Assembly (NCBI RefSeq): GCF_014695715.1
Contig: NZ_JACJOT010000006.1
Coordinates: 868,001-932,000, forward strand
Reading direction: 5' to 3'
DNA from: Microcoleus sp. FACHB-68
GTDB taxonomy: Bacteria; Cyanobacteriota; Cyanobacteriia; Cyanobacteriales; Oscillatoriaceae
DNA: 64,000 nucleotides
Part shown: piece by piece, positions 27,538 through 35,992 of the stretch
Numbering within the stretch: position 1 is the first letter of the stretch
How the letters are laid out: each line of letters opens with the position of its first letter
The notes under the pieces: model-generated
What the model saw: the letters and a program-made list of their open reading frames with translations, nothing else
Told to the model about the DNA's origin: nothing
Databases searched by the model: none
Position numbers and translations under genes: made by a program

Positions 27538-28974
27538 CTACAATTCATTAAAAGAATAAGTGACAACACCTTTGTCATTGGCAACGCTAACGTAGCCGGC
27601 TTTTGCCATCTCCTTTAAAACGGCTTCCACCTCGGCGAAGTCTATGCCGGTGTCCATTACGGCTTGAGTAACGGAAAGTTTACCGCCCCTTGCTTGGGCA
27701 GCTTGTAGCAGTTTAACAAGCGTCTGGCCGCGTTTGCTGGAGAACATCATCCGCTCAACGGCGGCGGGTTGAGTCAGCGGCACACCGGCAGCAGAGACAC
27801 CTAATTTTGCTCGCAGTTTTGTCTGTTGCTCGTCTACCATTCCCGGAATTAAGAATAGATCCAGGACTAGGCCCAGGCCAAATAGGTTGCCGGTGCTAAA
27901 CCACAGCAAACCCGTAACAATCTTGCCATTATAGAATCGGTGGAGTCCTCCCAAGCCACAAAATCCGGCTGCCCAAAGTGCGTAGCTGATGCCCATCCGC
28001 CGTTGAGTCGGGTCATCTTTGAGAGTTTGCAGCTTTTGTGTCCCCCAATTTTCGATAGATGGGGTTGAGGGGATTGCCGGCATTGATTTCGCATTCAAAT
28101 CTTTCAGCACCTCTGCTGCGGACTGATAGCGCCGGCTAATGGCATTTTCTAGCAGCTTGTCCAGCACTCGCCCTAATTGAGGGCTGACAGGATTATCCAC
28201 TAAGTAATGCCGCCACACCCAACTACCCTCTCGGCTGTCGAACAAGTCGAAGGGAGGAATTTGAGTTAACAAATGAATACAGGTAACGCCCAAACTGTAT
28301 AAGTCACTGGCAAAAACCGCCCGTCCTAGGGCTTGTTCTGGGGCAGCGTAGCCGGCTGATCCAATAACTGTGCCGGCGCGCCCTAGGGAAGTGCTGGTGG
28401 CAGATTTGGCCGCCCCAAAATCAACGAGTACCAGATCCCCCTTCTGCTGGAAGGTTTGCCGGCGAATAATATTCTCTGGTTTGATATCGCGGTGAATCAC
28501 CCGGTGTTCGTGGACAAATTGCAACACCGGCAGCAGATCGTTCAGCAGCCGGCGGATCTGAGTTTCGTTAAATGCACCTTCCTCGTTCAGTTCTTGGGCT
28601 AAGTTCGGCCCGTCAATATATTCCTGCACTAAATACTGCCGGCCCTCTTGCTGAAAATCGGCCAGCAGTTCTGGAATTTGAGGGTGTTTGCCCAATTGCT
28701 CTAGCTGAACTGCTTCTTGACGAAATAGTTCAGCAGCTTTCTCGGCATTGCGAGTGCTTTGATCTTGGGGGCGAAACTGCTTAATCACACAGCGGGGTTT
28801 GGAAGGCTTGTACTCATCCACCCCTAAGAAAGTTCTGCCAAAGCCGCCGGTGTCAATCGGTTTAATTGCCCGGTAGCGATCTCCCAAAAGTAACTTTGAC
28901 CCACAACTTTGGCAAAACGTCGCCAGAGCAGGATTCTGCGGCTGCTGGCAGTTGGGATTGAGGCAATAGCTCAT
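27538..28974 (-). CDS. Zinc-ribbon Ser/Thr protein kinase with TM2 domain
   Basis: The 478-residue protein starts with a zinc ribbon (CLNPNC then CQSCG, about 4-25). A Hanks-type kinase follows (about 33-290) with a glycine loop DTGGFGRTFLG, Lys in CVIKQF, catalytic loop HRDIKPENII and DFGAAK, all intact. A TM2-type double membrane segment is at about 325-380 (GGLHRFYNGKIVTGLLWF), and a winged-helix-like end at about 410-478. I chose ATG 28974 (MSYCLNPNC), the usual start of cyanobacterial kinases of this class; the frame extends 12 codons further. The kinase domain would face the cytoplasm. Substrates are unknown. Confidence 0.9.
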   Translation of the reverse strand: MSYCLNPNCQQPQNPALATFCQSCGSKLLLGDRYRAIKPIDTGGFGRTFLGVDEYKPSKPRCVIKQFRPQDQSTRNAEKAAELFRQEAVQLEQLGKHPQIPELLADFQQEGRQYLVQEYIDGPNLAQELNEEGAFNETQIRRLLNDLLPVLQFVHEHRVIHRDIKPENIIRRQTFQQKGDLVLVDFGAAKSATSTSLGRAGTVIGSAGYAAPEQALGRAVFASDLYSLGVTCIHLLTQIPPFDLFDSREGSWVWRHYLVDNPVSPQLGRVLDKLLENAISRRYQSAAEVLKDLNAKSMPAIPSTPSIENWGTQKLQTLKDDPTQRRMGISYALWAAGFCGLGGLHRFYNGKIVTGLLWFSTGNLFGLGLVLDLFLIPGMVDEQQTKLRAKLGVSAAGVPLTQPAAVERMMFSSKRGQTLVKLLQAAQARGGKLSVTQAVMDTGIDFAEVEAVLKEMAKAGYVSVANDKGVVTYSFNEL

Positions 28975-29395
28975 ACAAGCAAGGCGCGACTCGGATTCTC
29001 TCTCTTTCATAGTTGCACACGAAAGCCTTGACCGTCGCTCTTGCTGAACCCTCTGAAGAGGACTAATTGCTCAGTTGTCGCGTTTTGAGGCCCGTGTTTG
29101 GGAAATCGCACTCCCAGAGGAAAAAAAAATAATTTCTAGCTTTTTTTAGCCTTCTTGCTGATGAAGGTTTTTTTGTAATCTTTTATTCTAGCACCCACTT
29201 TTCGAGCGGCCTAGAGCGTAATTTACAAAAGTTGATACGCTGTTGTAACTCTTAACCTGATTGCATTTTTGACCCCGCCATGCGGCTGCTAGACTGGAGT
29301 GCGTAGCAAATGCAACGATTATCGTAGAATTATTGGACGCCGCCGAATAGACCACTCCTAAGGCAAAAATCCTTAACAAGAGCGTAAACAGACTT
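28975..29395. other. Divergent kinase/acsF region, 421 bp
   Basis: This region should hold both promoters. Towards acsF it contains a terminator-like hairpin at 29150-29174 (listed separately), about 220 bases before acsF. No further gene is supported. Confidence 0.5.
29150..29174 (+). terminator. Terminator-like hairpin in the acsF upstream region
   Basis: CCTTC (29150-29154) pairs with GAAGG (29163-29167), followed by seven T. There is no plus-strand gene before it, so it would end a short RNA or attenuate the acsF leader. Confidence 0.45.
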
Positions 29396-30472
29396 ATGGT
29401 AGACTCCCTCAAAAAACCAGCCTTTGAAGAACTCCGGCCTGGGGTGAAAGTGCCCTCCAAGGAAACAATCCTGACGCCCCGGTTCTACACCACAGACTTT
29501 GAAGAGATGGCCAAGATGGACATCTCACCCAATGAAGATGAACTTCTCGCGATCCTCGAAGAATTTCGCACCGATTACAATCGCCATCATTTTGTGCGGG
29601 ATGCGGAGTTTGAACAGTCTTGGGATCACATTGATGGTGAGACTCGCCAATTATTTATCGAATTCTTAGAGCGTTCTTGCACGGCTGAGTTTTCTGGGTT
29701 CCTCCTCTACAAGGAATTGGGACGCCGGTTAAAGGACAAAAACCCACTTTTGGCAGAGTGCTTTAATTTAATGTCGCGAGATGAGGCGCGTCACGCCGGC
29801 TTCCTTAACAAAGCGATGTCAGACTTTAACCTGTCGCTGGATTTAGGTTTCCTCACCAAAAATCACGCCTATACTTTCTTCAAACCAAAGTTCATCTTCT
29901 ACGCCACCTATCTGTCTGAGAAAATCGGTTACTGGCGCTACATCACCATTTTCCGTCATTTAGAAGCACATCCAGAACACCGGATTTACCCGATTTTCCG
30001 CTTCTTTGAAAACTGGTGCCAAGATGAAAACCGGCACGGAGATTTCTTTGATGCCATCATGCGCTCTCAACCCCACATTTTGAATGATTGGAAAGCCAAG
30101 CTATGGTGCCGGTTCTTCCTGCTGTCAGTGTTTGCAACGATGTATCTCAACGACATCCAGCGGGGTGACTTCTACGCCGCACTGGGTTTAGACGCTCGTG
30201 AGTATGATATCCATGTCATCCAAAAGACCAACGAAACCTCAGCACGCGTATTTCCAGTGATTTTGGATGTAGATAATCCAGAATTTTACCAGCGTCTTGA
30301 TATTTGCATACAGAATAATGCTAAACTGTCTGAAATTGCTAAATCGGACGCGCCTAAGATTGTCAAGTTTTGCCAAAAACTGCCTCACTACCTCTCCAAT
30401 GCTTGGCAGTTGGTACGGCTTTACTTTATGAAGCCGATTGAGACTGCTCCCATGATGGAGGTAGTTCGTTAG
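29396..30472 (+). CDS. acsF: Mg-protoporphyrin IX monomethyl ester (oxidative) cyclase
   Basis: AcsF is the diiron, oxygen-dependent enzyme that closes the fifth ring of chlorophyll. The protein has 358 residues, the cyanobacterial length. Diiron ligands are visible in the ferritin-like pattern: [24 protein letters not shown] and [12 protein letters not shown]. The N-terminal [14 protein letters not shown] is a family mark. It is expected at the thylakoid membrane. The gene stands alone and is followed by a good terminator. A hairpin with a T-run in its upstream region may bear on its regulation. Confidence 0.97.
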   Translation: MVDSLKKPAFEELRPGVKVPSKETILTPRFYTTDFEEMAKMDISPNEDELLAILEEFRTDYNRHHFVRDAEFEQSWDHIDGETRQLFIEFLERSCTAEFSGFLLYKELGRRLKDKNPLLAECFNLMSRDEARHAGFLNKAMSDFNLSLDLGFLTKNHAYTFFKPKFIFYATYLSEKIGYWRYITIFRHLEAHPEHRIYPIFRFFENWCQDENRHGDFFDAIMRSQPHILNDWKAKLWCRFFLLSVFATMYLNDIQRGDFYAALGLDAREYDIHVIQKTNETSARVFPVILDVDNPEFYQRLDICIQNNAKLSEIAKSDAPKIVKFCQKLPHYLSNAWQLVRLYFMKPIETAPMMEVVR

Positions 30473-30506
30473 GTTTCCGGTTTCGCTCCTCTGTTAGTTT
30501 GGATAG

Positions 30507-30538
30507 CGGTTCTGCATCAAGTAGAGCCGTTTTTTTTT
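30507..30538 (+). terminator. Rho-independent terminator after acsF
   Basis: CGGTTCT (30507-30513) pairs with AGAGCCG (30523-30529) with one G-U pair, followed by nine T. Confidence 0.8.
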
Positions 30539-30739
30539 GGAGAGCGTTAGGACAATTAAATTAATTACTATTATCTGTAAATGTCCTTGTCTTTTAACCC
30601 AATGGTGCAAAATTTAGCGCCAAGCCGGCTGAACAAGTTTGAAGCTTTTTACATCTGAAAATAAAAGTTTTAGCGCTATCTGAGTAAAAACTCATTTGAC
30701 ACGGAAATATAAAATTGTGTGTTTGGGAGCCGGCTAATT

Positions 30740-31498
30740 GTGAGATTTAAATGGGATGAGTTACGAGGGCTAAAGCCCAGAAATTTAGCCTGCTTGCTAG
30801 CAGGAGTTAGCGTATTCCTCACCCCGGCATTCAGTTGCTTTGCCATGCCTTTAGAAAGCTTAAATCCCACGGAGATATCACAAACTCCAACATCTCCACC
30901 CAATGCGGTGGATTTAGATCCCCAACTGATTGAAAACAGTCCCGTGTTGCAGCGTTGGTTGCGCGAAGTGCCAGATGTTTTAGAAGATATTCAGAACGAT
31001 CCCAGCTTCAAGACACGAGTGCGGCTGGGTTATTCCCATTTTCCCTCTCATGAGAGTGCCGGTGGATGGAATGCCGGCGTGGAAGATGTGTTTATCGGGC
31101 GATCCGGCTTCACCATTAGCGGAGATTATCAGGCGTCTTTTAACGGTGATCGCACCGCAGCAGGAGTGAATGTGCGTTATTATGCGCTTCCTTTAGGCAG
31201 CTATGTCAATATTGCGCCGGTTGTCGGCTACCGGCACCTGGAAACGGATGCTTACTCCACCAGCGGCATCGAACTCGGTGCAAAGCTAATGTTAGCCTTG
31301 TCGCGGGGGGGTGCGGCAGATATCTCTTTAACGCAAACTTGGGTTAAACCCGGAACCGATGAAGATGTTGGTTTAACAACCTTTTCCGTGGGATATGCCG
31401 TCACTCAAAATTTACGCATCTCCACCGATATTCAAAAGCAGAATGCCAGGGAAAGTAAAGATAGCCGCGTCGGCGTGGTTTTAGAGTGGATGCCCTAA
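30740..31498 (+). CDS. Predicted exported beta-barrel-like protein
   Basis: I do not recognise a named family. The protein has about 252 residues. An N-terminal signal peptide is likely (hydrophobic LACLLAGVSVFLTPAFSCFA, cleavage near the final Ala). The mature part has many alternating strands with aromatic ends (RVRLGYSHFPS, FTISGDYQASF, GVNVRYYALPLG, VVGYRHLETDAY, VGVVLEWMP), as expected for an outer-membrane barrel. The GTG at 30740 is preferred, with GGGAG 12 bases before; another GTG at 30719 is possible. No ATG fits. The gene is alone on its strand, convergent with the large kinase gene. Confidence 0.7.
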   Translation: MRFKWDELRGLKPRNLACLLAGVSVFLTPAFSCFAMPLESLNPTEISQTPTSPPNAVDLDPQLIENSPVLQRWLREVPDVLEDIQNDPSFKTRVRLGYSHFPSHESAGGWNAGVEDVFIGRSGFTISGDYQASFNGDRTAAGVNVRYYALPLGSYVNIAPVVGYRHLETDAYSTSGIELGAKLMLALSRGGAADISLTQTWVKPGTDEDVGLTTFSVGYAVTQNLRISTDIQKQNARESKDSRVGVVLEWMP

Positions 31499-31595
31499 AA
31501 CTCAACCTCTGGAATAACCTTCATCTGGTTACTCAACTGGGCAGAGAAACGAATCTCTTATATCAACCAACCCATTTAAAAGGATGGGTTTAAAC

Positions 31596-34586
31596 TTATA
31601 TTTTGCGAGGCAACTCAACTCGGAAAGTGGAACCCTCTCCTAAGCGACTTTGAACAGTGATCGTGCCGTTCATCAGACGCACCAGTGAGTTAGTAATTGC
31701 CAACCCCAACCCCGTACCCGGATACCTGCGGGCAAGCGTCTGATCCACTTGGCGGAAGGCTTCAAAAATGTGTTTCATCTCTGTTTCCGCAATGCCGATG
31801 CCGGTATCTTCAATTGTAATCGTTACCCGATCAGGTGGCTGTTCGCAGACCTCAACCCGGACGCTTCCAGACTCTGTAAATTTAATCGCATTAGAGACAA
31901 GATTGATTAAAACCTGCCGCAGACACGCTCGATCATTAAACAAATTAGAGTTCTGCAAATCGATATAAACATCCAACGTCAAATTTTTTTCAGCCGCCAG
32001 CTTATTAAATTGTCCGACGGTGGTTCTGACTAACTGGACAAGATCAAACGTTTCCCGTTTGAGATCTCGAAGGCCGGCCTCGATGTCCGAAAGGGCAAGA
32101 ATATCATCAATCAGCATCAGCAAATTTTTGCCATTGTTGAGGATGAGCTGTGCCATGTCTGCTTGCTTAGAAGTCAGCCGGTCCGGGCGCTGGCGCAATA
32201 GCAGTTGAGCGAAACCGATAATTACATTAAGCGGAGTCCGCAGTTCATGAGACATCGTGGCTAAAAATTGCGATTTCAGCCGCGCTGCTTCGAGAAGTTG
32301 CAAGTTTTGCAATTGAATTTGTTCGCGCTGAATTGCGAGTTCGTGATTTTGACGGGCCAAAATGTGATTTTGAACCGCCACCACTTCTTCTCGTTCCTCC
32401 AAAATATTAATTAGCTGGGCGTTATTAATTGCAATGGCTGCCTGTTCTCCCACGGCAACTAATAAGTTCTGCCACATTTCCAAATCAAACGCGCCGCTAT
32501 CATCCCAACTGCCGGTTGCCAGCACACCCAGCCGGCCTGCTTGCGCTGATTCAATCGCCACTGCATAAACAGCAGCCGGTTTCCCAAGTGCGTGATGGGA
32601 TTGGGGTTTTTGCCAACAAATAGGTTGGTGTTCTCGCCGGCCTGTTGGCGAGTGATTCTTTTGCCGAATTAATTGACATTTGCCGGTGGAAAAAACCTGA
32701 CTGAGCAACCCATCCTCTGTCGCTAAGGGTTTTCCCATCGGCAGATTTTCCGTTCCCATGCCAGCTGTCGCAGTCAGTTCCAGTTGGCCGGTGCTGGGGT
32801 TATTCAACACAATCAGGCAAAACTGTGCGCCAGGAATGGACTCGCAAACCGCATCAACCATGACTTGCAACAAACTAGGCAAATCGGCAAGACGCTGGTT
32901 GACTAAATTCGTTAGCCGTTGCAGGGTTCGCAGCTGTTGCTGCTGTTCATCGAGAACTAAAATTACCTGAGATAAGTTCTTGCCCGTTTCCTGGGCCTGC
33001 CGGTAAAGCTGCGCCTTATCTAAAGCCAAAGCCGCGCGCCGGCCTAAATCTTCAGCTAAAGTCAGATCTGCTTGCGTGTAGCGCCGCCCCCTGTCGGAGA
33101 GAACCAGCAAAATCGAGCCGAAAGTTTGCTTGCCAATCCGGATCGGCAAGCACATATAGGATCTAAAATTCAACGCTTGCAACAGTTCCAAGTGTTCCGC
33201 ATCGTTGGCGATCGCCTCCATCTTGGCGTCACAGATATCAAATCCAACAGAAATTTCCCAAGGCTGATCTGTCTCACCGCAGCGCAACCGCTTGAGGTAG
33301 CTGTAAGTCCCATCACAATCTGCTGGGTAACGACGCTGCAACTCCCGCACCAACGGTTCTTGAGACGGATCTCTGTGGGCAACGGCCACACAGCGACAAC
33401 AGTCGTCAGCGTCAATGATATTAATCGCGCACCAGTCACCCAGATAAGGCACAACCAGTTCAGCCAAATTTTCTAAAGTTGTTTCATAATCAAGCGACGC
33501 CGCCAGCAGGGTACTCGCTTCAATCAGGAAATACAGGGCCGATTCAGTCCGCTTTTGCTCGATGGCACATCGCTCTTGTACGGCAACCACCTGAGATCGG
33601 GCCACTTGTTCGCGACCGATGAGGTCCTCTTTCAATTGTTTGGCGGCATCGAGTTGCACGCTTTGTTTGCGAACCAATTGATCGAGTTCTCGGTTGAGGG
33701 TGTAAATTTCCGCCTCCGCACGTTTACGCTCGGTGATGTCTCGCGAAACGGAGATAATTTCTTCGATTGTCCCCCGATCTGGGTGGCGCACACACCGGCT
33801 GCTTGTCTCTAACCAAATGTAATTCCCATCCTTGCGACGGATGCGGTAGCATAAGGTGTAAGTAGAAGGCTGGTTCAGACTGTCTGTTTGAGTTCTTTTG
33901 AGCGCTGCCTTATCTTCCGGGTGGAAAAACTCATGAACGTCCCGTCCAAGCAGCTCATCCGGTTCATAACCGAGCAAAGCGCGGCTGGCTGGGGAAGCGT
34001 AGAGGTAAACACCGGCTGGCGTATGCCGAGAAATGAGGTCAGTACAGTTCTCCGCCATTAACTGATAGCGCTTTTCACTTTCACCCAGAGCCTCTTGTGA
34101 AAGCTTGCTACTGTCAATGTCTGTATAGGTGCCCACCCATTCTAAGATTTGGCTATTTTCCCCAAACACCGGCTCTGCTTTGGCGATAAACCAGTGATAG
34201 GTGCCATCCGCCCGCAAAAGGCGCAGTTCAGTTTCATAAAAGCAGCTAGAGCAGTTGGGACTTAAATGCGCTTTCGCTAAAACCTGCCGGTGAAATGAAA
34301 GGACGCGCTCATGATCTTCTGGATGAATGGCTCTGGTAAATCCCAAGCCCAAGGCTCGTCCAGGCTCTACGCCTGTGTATTCCTGCCACCGGCGATTCCA
34401 ATAGCTAATTAAGCCATCTGGTTTAGACCGCCAAGCAATCTGGGGGATGGCGTCTAAGAGCCGGTGTTGCCGGGATTCGCTACTGATAAGACGCTGTTGT
34501 AAGCTTTCGACTTGGGCTTGAAGTTGTTCTAGGGTTTTAGGATGGCAGCTCGTTTCCGATGGCTGTTGAAGATTAATATTATTCAT
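31596..34586 (-). CDS. PAS-PAS-GAF-GAF sensor histidine kinase
   Basis: The 996-residue protein has no clear membrane segment. It has two PAS/PAC domains (about 40-165 and 170-295), a coiled coil (about 290-345), two GAF domains (about 355-525 and 565-725), a second coiled coil, HisKA (FLATMSHELRTPLN, about 770-835) and HATPase (N-box NLVSNAIKF, G1 EDTGIGI, G2 GTGLGLAI). All catalytic boxes are kept, and no receiver is attached. The GAF pair lacks an obvious bilin-binding cysteine motif, so light sensing is not supported. It is divergent from a NarL-type regulator 232 bases away, the likely partner. Confidence 0.92.
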   Translation of the reverse strand: MNNINLQQPSETSCHPKTLEQLQAQVESLQQRLISSESRQHRLLDAIPQIAWRSKPDGLISYWNRRWQEYTGVEPGRALGLGFTRAIHPEDHERVLSFHRQVLAKAHLSPNCSSCFYETELRLLRADGTYHWFIAKAEPVFGENSQILEWVGTYTDIDSSKLSQEALGESEKRYQLMAENCTDLISRHTPAGVYLYASPASRALLGYEPDELLGRDVHEFFHPEDKAALKRTQTDSLNQPSTYTLCYRIRRKDGNYIWLETSSRCVRHPDRGTIEEIISVSRDITERKRAEAEIYTLNRELDQLVRKQSVQLDAAKQLKEDLIGREQVARSQVVAVQERCAIEQKRTESALYFLIEASTLLAASLDYETTLENLAELVVPYLGDWCAINIIDADDCCRCVAVAHRDPSQEPLVRELQRRYPADCDGTYSYLKRLRCGETDQPWEISVGFDICDAKMEAIANDAEHLELLQALNFRSYMCLPIRIGKQTFGSILLVLSDRGRRYTQADLTLAEDLGRRAALALDKAQLYRQAQETGKNLSQVILVLDEQQQQLRTLQRLTNLVNQRLADLPSLLQVMVDAVCESIPGAQFCLIVLNNPSTGQLELTATAGMGTENLPMGKPLATEDGLLSQVFSTGKCQLIRQKNHSPTGRREHQPICWQKPQSHHALGKPAAVYAVAIESAQAGRLGVLATGSWDDSGAFDLEMWQNLLVAVGEQAAIAINNAQLINILEEREEVVAVQNHILARQNHELAIQREQIQLQNLQLLEAARLKSQFLATMSHELRTPLNVIIGFAQLLLRQRPDRLTSKQADMAQLILNNGKNLLMLIDDILALSDIEAGLRDLKRETFDLVQLVRTTVGQFNKLAAEKNLTLDVYIDLQNSNLFNDRACLRQVLINLVSNAIKFTESGSVRVEVCEQPPDRVTITIEDTGIGIAETEMKHIFEAFRQVDQTLARRYPGTGLGLAITNSLVRLMNGTITVQSRLGEGSTFRVELPRKI

Positions 34587-34818
34587 AGCGTTTTTTCATT
34601 TCATCCACTCGTCACTCAGCTAAAACTACTTCCTGGCGGACCGGCAGTTGAGTAAAAAATGGCCGGCTAAAGCGAGAGCGAAAGATTTTATAATCTAAAT
34701 CTATCCCTTTCGCATAGCTACTCACAGCTACCGATGGGTGTATTTCCTGCAAAAAAGTTGAGTGGTTGATAAATAATTTTTTTTACAGTAAAACCCTTGT
34801 ACATTTGGCTAGGTGAAT

Positions 34819-35541
34819 ATGAGCGAAATTCGCGTTGTTCTGATTGAAGACCACGACCTGACTCGGATCGGTATCCGGACAGCTTTACAACAGCGTGAGG
34901 GCATTAAAGTCGTTGGAGATGCTGCCAATGCCATAGAAGGGCTAAAACTGCTGAAAGCGCATAAACCCGATATTGCAATTGTCGATATCGGCTTACCGGA
35001 TATGGACGGCATTGAGCTGACACAGCGGTTTAAGGAGTCGATGGTAGCAGGGTCAGATCCCCAAACCAAGGTGCTGATCCTGACGTTTCAGGATAGCGAA
35101 CAGGAAGTTCTGGCCGCTTTTGCTGCCGGTGCAGACTCTTACTGCATGAAGGATATCCGGTTTGAGCAGCTGCTCGAAGCCATCCGCTCAACCTATGAGG
35201 GTAACTCCTGGATCGATCCCGCAATTGCCGGCATTGTGTTGCGCCAAGCGCGAACCACGCCGTCGAATGGCAGTGAGGAGGTCAATGCAAATACCACCGT
35301 CTCTATCCACGCTGCCGATCCTGAATACAGCCAGCTGATCGAAGCTTATCCTCTGACTGAACGGGAGTTGGAAGTTTTAGAGCTGATTGTACAGGGTTTC
35401 AGCAATGCCGCTATTGCCGAAAAGCTCTACATCACGGTCGGAACGGTTAAGACACACGTCCGCAATATTTTGAACAAGCTGTCTGCGGATGATCGCACCC
35501 AAGCTGCGGTGTTGGCGCTGCGTTCTGGATTGGTGGGATAA
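34819..35541 (+). CDS. NarL/LuxR-type response regulator
   Basis: The protein has about 240 residues. The receiver (1-125) has an acidic pair in IEDHD, the acceptor Asp in IAIVDIGLPDMDG and a Lys in CMKDIR. The C-terminal LuxR-type helix-turn-helix (about 170-235) has LTERELEVLELIVQGFSNAAIAE and VGTVKTHVRNILNKL. It is a DNA-binding output probably driven by the divergent histidine kinase. The ATG at 34819 fits the family; a GTG at 34813 is also possible. No strong ribosome site separates them. Confidence 0.92.
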   Translation: MSEIRVVLIEDHDLTRIGIRTALQQREGIKVVGDAANAIEGLKLLKAHKPDIAIVDIGLPDMDGIELTQRFKESMVAGSDPQTKVLILTFQDSEQEVLAAFAAGADSYCMKDIRFEQLLEAIRSTYEGNSWIDPAIAGIVLRQARTTPSNGSEEVNANTTVSIHAADPEYSQLIEAYPLTERELEVLELIVQGFSNAAIAEKLYITVGTVKTHVRNILNKLSADDRTQAAVLALRSGLVG

Positions 35542-35992
35542 ATTCCTCTATCCTGAAAGGCAGATGATGGAGAAACCGCTTTTTTTGTCAACATATATTT
35601 GGATAGAGCTTAAAAATCAGGTGTTGCGATCACTGGTAAACACTTGCCAACAAAAACACAACTCAAGAAATGTTACAGCCGCTACAAAAATAGCTCGGTA
35701 ATTGCTCTAAGTTTGGCCGGCTCAGTCCAAAAAAATGATTGACAAAAAAGCAGACGCTCAATCGGATAACGCACAAGCTCGATAAAAGTGTAAAAACAAG
35801 CTCAAGCTCAAGCGGGACAAAACAAAACACTGTTTCAAGCGGGTTTAGATTCACTAATGATCTAAACCCGCTTGTTTTATGCCAGGGTTCTTGAGACAAG
35901 TTTGAGCAAACGTTATATCTCCAGAATGATGCCAGAGTCCGGTTAAATCTGAAACACTACTGATAACTACTTTTTTTACGGGTAAAATTTAC
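35542..35992. other. Intergenic region with an orphan terminator, 451 bp
   Basis: The region between the NarL regulator and the GH13 gene has no supported gene. Near its end is a 15-bp hairpin (35836-35874, listed separately) 295 bases after the regulator stop. A short RNA ending there is possible. Confidence 0.45.
35836..35880 (+). terminator. Perfect 15-bp hairpin with T-rich tail
   Basis: CAAGCGGGTTTAGAT (35836-35850) is the exact complement of 35860-35874 over a 9-base loop, followed by TTTTAT. On the other strand it is followed by AAACAGTGTTTTG, so it may act both ways. Confidence 0.65.

Noticed and set aside
31596-34586. Phytochrome-type bilin-binding in the GAF domains
   Set aside because: No Cys-His or DXCF chromophore motif is visible in either GAF domain.
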